A stretch of 64,000 nt of DNA, from positions 1 through 64,000 of the forward strand of contig CAMWVA010000002.1 of NCBI GenBank assembly GCA_947177575.1. Direction: 5' to 3'. The notes beneath the pieces were generated by a model. That model had not been told where the DNA came from and did not search any database. It saw only the letters and a program-made list of their open reading frames with translations. Shown here piece after piece: positions 17,251-24,779 of this stretch (its first letter is position 1; every line of letters begins with the position of its first letter). Position numbers and translations under genes: made by a program. The stretch comes from an uncultured Porphyromonadaceae bacterium (GTDB taxonomy: Bacteria > Bacteroidota > Bacteroidia > Bacteroidales > Muribaculaceae).

Positions 17251-19098
17251 ATGACGATACGACACCTCCTACTCACAGCTCTTATGGCGGCAGCCATACT
17301 CACAGGCCATGCCCAGTCTCGCGGCAACGCCAACGTACTCGACCTCAAGCACAGTATCAGAGACAACTCGATAGTATATCCCGAGAGTTTCGAGACTGAC
17401 GCCCAGCGTATGCTTGAAGGGTGGTATATGAAAAATTATACTGCCAGTGACGAACGTTACCGTAATATGGGTGACACCGAAGTGCCGGATGCCGAAGTAA
17501 AACGGCGTCTGGCAGCCCTGCCTACAGTCATAGATATGCCTTTCAATCAGATAGTACGCAGCTACATCGATCGCTACACGCGCAACAGTCGTTCGCAGGT
17601 GGCAGTAATCCTTGGACTGAGCCATTATTATATGCCTATCTTTGAACAGGCTCTCGAAGAGCGCGGCCTACCTCTTGAGTTGAAATATCTGCCTGTCATA
17701 GAGTCTGGACTTGATCCGAACGCCGTGTCAAAACATGGTGCCACAGGTCTGTGGCAGTTTATGATAGGTACAGCCAAGGGTCTGGGCCTCGAGGTTAACT
17801 CGGTTGTAGATGAACGTCGTGACCCATATATATCTTCAGCTACAGCTGCCGGCTATCTGAAAGACTTGTATGACACCTACGGAGACTGGAGTCTTGCCAT
17901 AGCAGCTTATAACTGCGGACCCGGGGCTGTCAATAAGGCGATACGCCGTGCCGGAGGAGACCCTAAAAAACATGACTTCTGGTCTATATATAATTATCTG
18001 AGTCCCGAGACACGTGGTTATGTACCGATGTTTATTGCGGCTAATTACGTTATGACTTACTATCAGCAGCATAACATCAGCCCTGTGCTGGCAACTAAGC
18101 CTTTGGTGACAGACACATTGCAGGTGAGCGAGCGTGTGCATTTCGAACAGATTTCAAAAGTGCTTGATATACCGGTTGATGAATTGCGTATACTCAATCC
18201 GCAGTTCCGTGCCGATCTGATACCCGGTAGCGGAGAGGTATCTTATACTCTTATACTTCCTGCACGTCAGATACAAGCCTATATTCTGAGTAAGGACGCT
18301 ATCCTCGGCTATGAGAGTGAAAAATACGCACGTCGTGAGACAGCTGAACCCGGTGAGCAGTATGTATCGGAGGAGATATTAGCCGATGCGGCTATTGCTG
18401 CGGAAGAGATGGAGAATAAAGACGATGAGAATATTCGTTCGGAAATGGCTGATGCTCCTACATTAAGCAATGAACAGCGCCTCCGTTCGGTGATTCATAA
18501 GGTAAAGGCAGGTGAAACACTGGCTTCGATAGCTAAGGATTATGAAGTTTCGCCACAGGAAATCCGTGAAATCAACGGTCTGCGACGCAATGCTCTGCGT
18601 GTGGGACAGCAGTTGCGTATCAATACACCAACTTCATTAGGCAAGGAGATAGAGTCTCAAAAGGTAAATGCTATGGTAGCGGCTGTGGCTCAAAGTAATA
18701 ATAAATCAGCTGCTAAACAACAGTCAAAATCCTCGACCAAGCAAGCTTCTAAGCAGGCTGCCAAACCCGCCGCAGCTCCCAAACCTGCGATTCATACAAT
18801 CAAGAGTGGTGAAACACTGTCTACCATAGCGAAGAAATATGGTGTCTCAGTAGCTCAGCTCAAGCAGGCCAATGGCTTGAAGTCTGATGCTATTGCCGCC
18901 GGAAAAAACCTGACTGTACCAGGTGCTAAAGGTGTCGCAGCGGCTCCGGCCAAATCCTCAGGAACTAAGAAAGCAACCACACGCAAATCTTCCGGCACTA
19001 AGAAATCCGGCACTGTGGCAAAGAAGTCTTCCTCTTCCGGCACTGCTAAAAAGAAAGCGCCCGCACGCAAATCTTCCGGCAAAAAACGCAGACGTTAA
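17251..19098 (+). CDS. mltD: Membrane-bound lytic murein transglycosylase D-like, two LysM domains
   Basis: The protein has 615 residues with a signal peptide (LLLTALMAAAILTGHAQS). The SLT-type catalytic domain covers about residues 100-280, with the proposed catalytic Glu151 in LPVIESGLDPNAVSKHG followed by ATGLWQFM and AYNCGPGAVNKAI. LysM domains begin near residues 415 (KAGETLASIAKDYEVS) and 513 (KSGETLSTIAKKYGVS). The last 50 residues are a Lys/Ser/Ala-rich basic tail, unusual in the family and possibly a wall- or LPS-binding segment. It cleaves peptidoglycan to 1,6-anhydro-muropeptides. It is the last gene of the parAB cluster. Confidence 0.93.
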   Translation: MTIRHLLLTALMAAAILTGHAQSRGNANVLDLKHSIRDNSIVYPESFETDAQRMLEGWYMKNYTASDERYRNMGDTEVPDAEVKRRLAALPTVIDMPFNQIVRSYIDRYTRNSRSQVAVILGLSHYYMPIFEQALEERGLPLELKYLPVIESGLDPNAVSKHGATGLWQFMIGTAKGLGLEVNSVVDERRDPYISSATAAGYLKDLYDTYGDWSLAIAAYNCGPGAVNKAIRRAGGDPKKHDFWSIYNYLSPETRGYVPMFIAANYVMTYYQQHNISPVLATKPLVTDTLQVSERVHFEQISKVLDIPVDELRILNPQFRADLIPGSGEVSYTLILPARQIQAYILSKDAILGYESEKYARRETAEPGEQYVSEEILADAAIAAEEMENKDDENIRSEMADAPTLSNEQRLRSVIHKVKAGETLASIAKDYEVSPQEIREINGLRRNALRVGQQLRINTPTSLGKEIESQKVNAMVAAVAQSNNKSAAKQQSKSSTKQASKQAAKPAAAPKPAIHTIKSGETLSTIAKKYGVSVAQLKQANGLKSDAIAAGKNLTVPGAKGVAAAPAKSSGTKKATTRKSSGTKKSGTVAKKSSSSGTAKKKAPARKSSGKKRRR

Positions 19099-19111
19099 GC
19101 CTGCCTAAATA

Positions 19112-19167
19112 GATTCGTCGAAATAGCCTTGTCGAAATAAGTTTGTTGAAACAGGTTTGTCGAAAGG
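19112..19167 (+). repeat. Four 14-bp imperfect tandem repeats
   Basis: Units at 19112, 19126, 19140 and 19154 share the core TTGTCGAAA (GATTCGTCGAAATA, GCCTTGTCGAAATA, AGTTTGTTGAAACA, GGTTTGTCGAAAGG). They begin 13 nt after the mltD stop, in a gene-free stretch. Confidence 0.75.
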
Positions 19168-19192
19168 TGAATCTATAAAAAGAAGCGACTCA

Positions 19193-19252
19193 AAACTGCT
19201 TTGGCTCCTTGCAAAGATATGGTGATATCTTTGCAAGGAGCCAAAGCAGTTT
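19193..19252. terminator. Perfect 28-bp hairpin downstream of mltD
   Basis: Bases 19193-19220 and 19225-19252 are perfect inverted copies separated by GGTG. The stem includes CTGCTTTGGCTCCTTGCAAA. It lies about 95 nt past mltD and is followed by TTTAAAAGG, so it is a very strong but U-poor hairpin, probably ending the par-mltD transcript. Confidence 0.7.
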
Positions 19253-19264
19253 AAAAGGGCAGTG

Positions 19265-19302
19265 TCTACAAAGCCAAGAAGTATCTGTAAAGCCAAAAGG
19301 TA
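19265..19302 (+). repeat. Tandem 19-bp duplication
   Basis: TCTACAAAGCCAAGAAGTA (19265-19283) is followed directly by TCTGTAAAGCCAAAAGGTA (19284-19302), with 15 of 19 bases the same. Together with the 14-mers and the hairpin it fills the 350-bp gap before the next promoter. Confidence 0.6.
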
Positions 19303-19389
19303 TCGGCCCCCAATAATTATCAGAATGACTAACTGATTACTCTTTTTTTGTGCAATATCATGATTCTGCACAAAGTATAAGATTTATTT

Positions 19390-19420
19390 TTTGTAGCTAA
19401 TCTTGTAAAAAGTAATTTTG
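19390..19420 (+). promoter_or_regulatory. Promoter of the metalloprotease/Omp28 operon
   Basis: TTTG (19390-19393), a 19-nt spacer, then TAATTTTGC (TAnnTTTG at 19413-19420) make a full Bacteroidetes promoter. Predicted transcription start is near 19427, which excludes the upstream ATG at 19418 and supports ATG 19448. Confidence 0.75.
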
Positions 19421-19447
19421 CAGCGTAAAAAATTTAAAAGTGACAGT

Positions 19448-20875
19448 ATGAATAGACTATACTTAACATCAATTCTTACCCTACTGCTGACCGACATCGT
19501 GTCGGCCGCCATACCCGGAAGGACTGACGAAACGTTTCCTCTCTACGGTAATCAGAAAACGTTGGTTATCCTTGCCGAATTTGATGGCACACCCTTCAAC
19601 GTAGACGATGCCTACGTATATTTCAACGGTATGCTTACCCAAGATGATTTCTCTGATTATTTCTGTAAAGGAAGCTGCCAACAATATTTTCGCGAAAATT
19701 CCAACGGTTTGTTTGAACCGCAGTTCGATGTTTACGGCCCTGTTCTGCTCCCCAAGAAGGCTTCATACTATGGTGCTAACATCAACAATATCTATGACAC
19801 ATACGCGCATGAGATGGTGATTGATGCGTGCAACATCCTTGATGACGATATCGATTTTTCTCTCTATGACACCAATGATGACGGTGTGGTTGACAATGTA
19901 TTTATTGTCTATGCCGGTTATGGAGAGTCCTCGGGCGGAGGTGCGGACACTGTATGGCCTCATGCAGCCTATATTTCAAAGAAGATGACAGAGTCTGTGA
20001 TTCTGGATGGAGTTATCCTCGACCGTTACGCCTGCGTCAACGAAATGGAGAAAGATTATCCTACAGGAATAGGAACATTTTGTCACGAATTTTCTCATGT
20101 TTTAGGTTTGCCGGACATATATCCTACCGACCAGTCCAATAACTATGCCACGGGCAGATGGGATGTTATGGATCATGGCTCGCTCAATGGCAACCAGCGG
20201 CGTCCGTGCAATCTTACATCATACGAACGCAGTGTGTTCGGATGGCTTGAACCTGAAGAAATAGTACCCGGTCAGACATATACTCTTCCGCCGCTTTATG
20301 AGAACAAGGCTTTTATTCTGCGGACAAGCTCACCTACAGAGTTTTTCTTTATCGAGAACCGTCAGTTACAGGGATGGGACAAATCGCTTCCGGGTCATGG
20401 CCTGCTTATATGGCACATCGACTATCAGGAGGATAAGTGGGCCGATAATACTCTTAACAATGACCCCTCCCACCTTTGCGTACAAGTGCTGAAAGCTGAC
20501 GGCATTGGCTCGGAAAGCTCCGAAGCCGGCGATACTTTCCCCGGTTCTACCGGTAAGTACGAATTATCGCGCGATATTCTACCCGAGTTCAGTACTTGGG
20601 ATGGTAACGGGCTTGGAATCGTTATCAAAGATATTGCTGAAAATTCCGATAAATCAGTGACTTTCCGTGTTGAAGCTGATGACAGCTCTGTAACCTCGAC
20701 AGCAATTGACACCATAGTCATAGAAAACCGCACAATCTCAAGTCCGTTACCTTTCACTGTTACAGATATTTCCGGTCGTGTGATAGCAAGCGAACTTTGT
20801 CGCGTAGACCTTCCCGCTCCCGGTGTTTACATTGTACGCACACAAGATACTACCAAGAAAATACTCGTTAAATAA
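19448..20875 (+). CDS. Secreted M6-type zinc metalloprotease with sorting tail
   Basis: From ATG 19448 the protein has 475 residues with a signal peptide (MNRLYLTSILTLLLTDIVSA). The zinc site is HEFSH in GTFCHEFSHVLGLPD, the HExxH motif plus the Gly/Asp continuation of M6 (immune inhibitor A-like) peptidases; WDVMDHGS follows as the Met-turn-like segment. A beta-sandwich lies downstream, and the end (VTDISGRVIA, PGVYIVRTQDTTKKILVK) is a type IX-like sorting domain. It probably degrades host or dietary protein at the surface. It is 9 nt upstream of an Omp28-like gene, so the two are co-transcribed. Confidence 0.88.
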   Translation: MNRLYLTSILTLLLTDIVSAAIPGRTDETFPLYGNQKTLVILAEFDGTPFNVDDAYVYFNGMLTQDDFSDYFCKGSCQQYFRENSNGLFEPQFDVYGPVLLPKKASYYGANINNIYDTYAHEMVIDACNILDDDIDFSLYDTNDDGVVDNVFIVYAGYGESSGGGADTVWPHAAYISKKMTESVILDGVILDRYACVNEMEKDYPTGIGTFCHEFSHVLGLPDIYPTDQSNNYATGRWDVMDHGSLNGNQRRPCNLTSYERSVFGWLEPEEIVPGQTYTLPPLYENKAFILRTSSPTEFFFIENRQLQGWDKSLPGHGLLIWHIDYQEDKWADNTLNNDPSHLCVQVLKADGIGSESSEAGDTFPGSTGKYELSRDILPEFSTWDGNGLGIVIKDIAENSDKSVTFRVEADDSSVTSTAIDTIVIENRTISSPLPFTVTDISGRVIASELCRVDLPAPGVYIVRTQDTTKKILVK

Positions 20876-20884
20876 AGATTAGCA

Positions 20885-22771
20885 ATGAAACTTCTTTCCG
20901 CAAAAACACTACTTACCGCTGTTTTTATGACTGCGGCATCGGCAATGGCCCTTGCGGGAACAAATAAGTTCTCGTATAATACTCCCGGTGCTGAACAGTT
21001 TTGTATAGGTTTCGGTGTGGCAGACCATTATGATGTTGCCATATTTGTACCCGGTGAGCCTTTGGCTAACTTCAATACTACTTTAAAGGAATTTACCATT
21101 ACAGTGCCCGTGAATGACAACATCGACAACTTCAAGATGTGGGTGTCGACCAGCTTGAGTAATCCCGGCATCTCTCGGCATTTTTCCGGCGACATCAGCA
21201 ATGAATACGTAGATGTTGACCCTATCAGTGGCTCTAACTTAGGTACAATAACCTATACTCTCGAGGAACCTTACAAGCTTACCTCCAATGGAGTCTATCT
21301 TGGATATTCATTCGATGTTAAGGCAATAGACCCCAACGAAGAAGTTACCAGTTATCCTGTTGTAGCCACTGCCGATTCCAATCCCAACGCTCTTATCAGC
21401 CGCCTGGCTGCAAATTTTCCTAACTTTGAACCCACAGATCAGTATGCTCTTTGCTGTACGGCCACTCTTGAAGGAGATTTCGTTGACCTTGGAGCCGGAG
21501 TAACTTGCAGTAAATTATATGCCAAACGAGGCGAGCCTTCACAACTGAAAGCAACTCTTATCAATCATGGCATAGAACCGATTACCTCTGTGGAATACAC
21601 CTGCACGCTTGATGACAACACCCAAAGCGGCACTCTTGAAGTGAATGTTGACCAAGTCCTCGGTAGCACGTATGACATAACTGTACCCGTTAATGCCATT
21701 TCCGATAACGGTGATTATACCGGAACACTGTCCATCACCAAAGTCAACGGTGAACCCAACCAAAGTGCTTCTCCTTCCTGCACCGTAAAGGCAAAAGTTC
21801 TGGAACGTATCCCTGTTCATAGAGTGGTTGCTGAAGAGTTTTCGGGCACATGGTGTAATAACTGTCCGCGTGGCATCGCCGGTATGAGATTGCTTAATGA
21901 CACTTTCGAAGATTTCATCGGTATATCATATCACGGCAACGACATCATGGAGCTCAAAAGCGGTATTCCCGCTTTGGACTATGTCTATCCCAATGTCTTT
22001 TTCGATCGCGTTGGACCGGGTAGAGACCCGTATTTCGGTCTGGACCTTAATAATCTCGTTGCCGGCCGTATAGTAGATGAATATATGGAGGCTACGGAGA
22101 CTTTTGCTCCAGCCGACATTGATGTGCAGGCGGAATGGAACGATGACGAGACATCACTTCTTATTACAAGCGAAGTTACATTTGCCGAAGTGCCTGACGA
22201 TGGATTCAATTTCCGTGTGGCATACGTAGTTATCGAAGACGGACTCTCCGGTAGCGGAGCTGCTTGGTGGCAGAGAAACGGTCTTTCCGGTGTGACAGCA
22301 CTGAAAGACGATCCTTATCTGAAAGAATTCGTAAATGCTCCTGACCCGATAAGAGATATTGTTTACGATGAAGTAGCCGTATTCGCAACTAATCCGAGAG
22401 GCGTGGCTAACTCATTACCGAAATATAATGACCTGAAAGATAACGAGACCTATACGCATCAGTTTGAAGCTAAACTCTCTGACTTCAAGAATGCTAACGG
22501 TAATCAAAGCTATCAAAACCCAGCTAACATGCATGTAGTGGCTATGCTTATCAAGCAGGATACATCCTCAGCAGGAGTTATTTGTAACGGTGCAAAGGCA
22601 AAGGTACCAGTACCTTCGGCCGTTGAATCAATAAGCGCGGAAAAGGAAGTTACCTCTACTGAATTCTTTGACCTCACAGGACGTCGTGTGTCAGAGACAG
22701 CCAAAGGTATTGTCATAATACGTCAGACATTCAGTGACGGTACTGTCAAAACAGGTAAAATAATACGGTAA
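20885..22771 (+). CDS. Omp28-related secreted protein (CNNC)
   Basis: The protein has 628 residues with a signal peptide ending near AMALAG. The N-terminal half is a beta-sandwich module. The Omp28 region starts near residue 312 with EEFSGTWCNNCPRGIAGM, a thioredoxin-like CxxC. The end has the short tail type (FFDLTGRRVSETAKGIVIIR). It is the second gene of the M6 protease operon. The shared operon suggests secretion or folding of the protease, or joint action on protein substrates; this is inference. A terminator follows. Confidence 0.82.
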   Translation: MKLLSAKTLLTAVFMTAASAMALAGTNKFSYNTPGAEQFCIGFGVADHYDVAIFVPGEPLANFNTTLKEFTITVPVNDNIDNFKMWVSTSLSNPGISRHFSGDISNEYVDVDPISGSNLGTITYTLEEPYKLTSNGVYLGYSFDVKAIDPNEEVTSYPVVATADSNPNALISRLAANFPNFEPTDQYALCCTATLEGDFVDLGAGVTCSKLYAKRGEPSQLKATLINHGIEPITSVEYTCTLDDNTQSGTLEVNVDQVLGSTYDITVPVNAISDNGDYTGTLSITKVNGEPNQSASPSCTVKAKVLERIPVHRVVAEEFSGTWCNNCPRGIAGMRLLNDTFEDFIGISYHGNDIMELKSGIPALDYVYPNVFFDRVGPGRDPYFGLDLNNLVAGRIVDEYMEATETFAPADIDVQAEWNDDETSLLITSEVTFAEVPDDGFNFRVAYVVIEDGLSGSGAAWWQRNGLSGVTALKDDPYLKEFVNAPDPIRDIVYDEVAVFATNPRGVANSLPKYNDLKDNETYTHQFEAKLSDFKNANGNQSYQNPANMHVVAMLIKQDTSSAGVICNGAKAKVPVPSAVESISAEKEVTSTEFFDLTGRRVSETAKGIVIIRQTFSDGTVKTGKIIR

Positions 22772-22797
22772 ACCGATTGGTCAAACTTAGTTTCATG

Positions 22798-22829
22798 AAA
22801 ACGCGGGGTCGTACAGACCTCGCGTTTTT
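22798..22829 (+). terminator. Rho-independent terminator
   Basis: AAAACGCGGGGTC (22798-22810) pairs with GACCTCGCGTTTT (22816-22828) around GTACA, with one G-U wobble, and ends in a run of T. It ends the metalloprotease/Omp28 transcript. Confidence 0.85.
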
Positions 22830-22864
22830 AATATACGTTCCCATATAATATAATTTTCTAAAAG

Positions 22865-22896
22865 TTTGGTGATTTATTAAAAATATTCTAACTTTG
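22865..22896 (+). promoter_or_regulatory. Promoter of the TPR/AraC regulator gene
   Basis: TTTG (22865-22868), a 20-nt spacer and TAACTTTGC (TAnnTTTG at 22889-22896) match the Bacteroidetes consensus exactly. Transcription would begin near 22903, only about 13 nt before ATG 22916. Confidence 0.8.
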
Positions 22897-22915
22897 CCAA
22901 CCTATAATTATCTGA

Positions 22916-24625
22916 ATGGGAATTGTTCTAACTAACACAATATTCTCTCGGTATATACTGTCCTGGCTTTTTTTATTTACAGGCATTTTGGGAGTCTGGG
23001 CTCAGAATAAAGAATCGTACGAACACCTCCTGAAACTTAAATCTGAAGTGCTTTACGAAAAAGGTATTTCGTATCGTAACGGCGGGATACATCTTGACTC
23101 TTCATTGGTGTGCTTTACCATTCTCGGTGACCGTGGGATTAATTCAAAAGAAGAATACGAGCATGAGCTTTCAATAAAAGCTTATGCCGAAATGGCATAT
23201 ATATGGTTCTTCCATTATTATGACTACTCAAAGGCTATTGAAAACATGGCAAAGGCCAAGGAATTGATGGATAAAATGAATATGGATCTCCCAATATACC
23301 ATCTATATTCCGGCCTGATATATAGCTCAATCAGTCATCAGAGCAAAGATACCGAGACCGCTGCCACCGCTATGAAACACTTGCGCCATGCTTTTAATAT
23401 CTCAGTTGCTTCCGGGGAAACTCATATTATCAATGTAGTATTCAGCAATATGATGTCGCTCGCCTACTCGATGGATATGTTTGATTCCGTTACTATGGAG
23501 AGTATGCGTTTGCGTAAAATGGCAGATGAAATAAACGAAGGTCCTGAAGCTTACTATACTTTCTTCAACTTACACACAATGGACGGTCTGAAGGCTTTGA
23601 GTCAAAAACGGTATACCGATGCATTGAAAGAATTCGATATGGTGACGGATAGCCTTCCCGCTAACGAAGCCTATAGCCGATATCGTTGCGGAGCATGGGA
23701 GTTCAAAGGATTTGTCCACACCGATGCCGGCCGATTCCCTGAAGCAGAAGCCGCTTTCAAGACTGCTCTTGCCATCGCTAACGAATTTGACCTTAGAGAC
23801 GCTAAAATTGAAATATTCTATGATCTCGCCGACCTTTACAAAAAGTGGAAGCGACCTGAACAACAGTTTGTATATCAAGCAAATTACCTGAATCTTAAGG
23901 ATTCCCTGCTAAGCTTTCGCCAGATTTCCTCAATGGATGAAATTCGCTTTATCGGTGATTTGCGCAAAGTTGAGAATAAACTTGCGGAAACCGGACGTCA
24001 CAACGAACGTATGCGTCGTACATTAATTGTTGTCGGTGCTCTACTACTTCTGACCGTTATAGGTATTTGGTTTACCATCTGGTTTATACGTAAGCTCAAG
24101 CGAACAACCCGAAGTCTTTATGCCAAAAATCAGGAAGTGTTCAAAGCGCAGGAAGAGGAAAGAACTCTCCGTATTCGTTACGAAAAAGAGCTTGCCGACT
24201 TGCGTGAACGTCTCGGCAAACCTGAAGTAGCACCGGTTTCCGTACAAAAATATAAAGGGAGTAATCTTACCGAAGAGGCTAAATGCGCAATTGCCGATAA
24301 AATCCGCGACACATTTGAAAATTCACCTGAAATATATTCACCGGGATTTTCTTCCGATAAACTGGCCGAACTGGTTGGAGAGAACTATAAATATATCAGC
24401 CAGGTCATAAATGAGAAGTGGGGGCTTAATTTTAATCAGCTCCTTAACAAGTACCGAATCCGTGAGGCCTGTAGCCGTCTTATGGACCGCGAACGATACG
24501 GGCATCTGACTTTTGAAGCTCTCGCAGCAAGCGTCGGCTTCAACAGTCGGTCTACTTTTGCAGCTCAATTCAAAGCGGTAACCGGCCTCACACCCTCCCA
24601 ATACATTTCCGAATCAAAGAAATAA
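22916..24625 (+). CDS. Membrane-bound TPR sensor with C-terminal AraC-type DNA-binding domain
   Basis: The protein has 569 residues. An N-terminal hydrophobic signal (WLFLFTGILGVWA) is followed by a TPR-like helical region at about 30-350, one transmembrane segment near 367-385 (VVGALLLLTVIGIWFTIWFI), a short coiled coil, and an AraC/XylS double helix-turn-helix at about 470-565 (FSSDKLAELVGENYKYISQV; TFEALAASVGFNSRSTFAAQ). The TPR part should face the periplasm and the HTH the cytoplasm, so it is a one-component transmembrane regulator without kinase or receiver domains. The likely targets are the adjacent surface-protein genes; two palindromes directly downstream are candidate operators. 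Confidence 0.88.
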   Translation: MGIVLTNTIFSRYILSWLFLFTGILGVWAQNKESYEHLLKLKSEVLYEKGISYRNGGIHLDSSLVCFTILGDRGINSKEEYEHELSIKAYAEMAYIWFFHYYDYSKAIENMAKAKELMDKMNMDLPIYHLYSGLIYSSISHQSKDTETAATAMKHLRHAFNISVASGETHIINVVFSNMMSLAYSMDMFDSVTMESMRLRKMADEINEGPEAYYTFFNLHTMDGLKALSQKRYTDALKEFDMVTDSLPANEAYSRYRCGAWEFKGFVHTDAGRFPEAEAAFKTALAIANEFDLRDAKIEIFYDLADLYKKWKRPEQQFVYQANYLNLKDSLLSFRQISSMDEIRFIGDLRKVENKLAETGRHNERMRRTLIVVGALLLLTVIGIWFTIWFIRKLKRTTRSLYAKNQEVFKAQEEERTLRIRYEKELADLRERLGKPEVAPVSVQKYKGSNLTEEAKCAIADKIRDTFENSPEIYSPGFSSDKLAELVGENYKYISQVINEKWGLNFNQLLNKYRIREACSRLMDRERYGHLTFEALAASVGFNSRSTFAAQFKAVTGLTPSQYISESKK

Positions 24626-24644
24626 GCTTGATTACACCTTGCTC

Positions 24645-24700
24645 GGAAATCATGATTTACTGGACATTACGTATTTTCTTTGTCCGAAATCATGATTTCC
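24645..24700 (+). promoter_or_regulatory. Two 14-bp palindromes, candidate AraC-type operator
   Basis: GAAATCATGATTTA (24646-24659) and GAAATCATGATTTC (24686-24699) are two copies of the same palindrome with centres exactly 40 bp apart, about four helical turns, so on the same DNA face. They lie between the AraC-type regulator and the 24780 gene, 47-100 nt upstream of its -7 box. Regulation by the neighbouring gene is inference. Confidence 0.5.
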
Positions 24701-24745
24701 GCCATATTCAAACTTGTATTTTTTAATTGTGGTTTAAAAAACATC

Positions 24746-24753
24746 TATATTTG
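24746..24753 (+). promoter_or_regulatory. -7 box of the 24780 gene
   Basis: TATATTTGC fits TAnnTTTG. There is no clear TTTG at 19-21 nt upstream, as expected for a promoter needing an activator. The predicted start is about 20 nt before ATG 24780. Confidence 0.5.
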
Positions 24754-24779
24754 CAAAAACAAAACTAATTTTCAACTTT

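Noticed and set aside
24645-24700. Twin palindromes as a transcription terminator
   Set aside because: Each palindrome is only 14 bp, AT-rich and without a T-run, so a protein-binding site is more likely.
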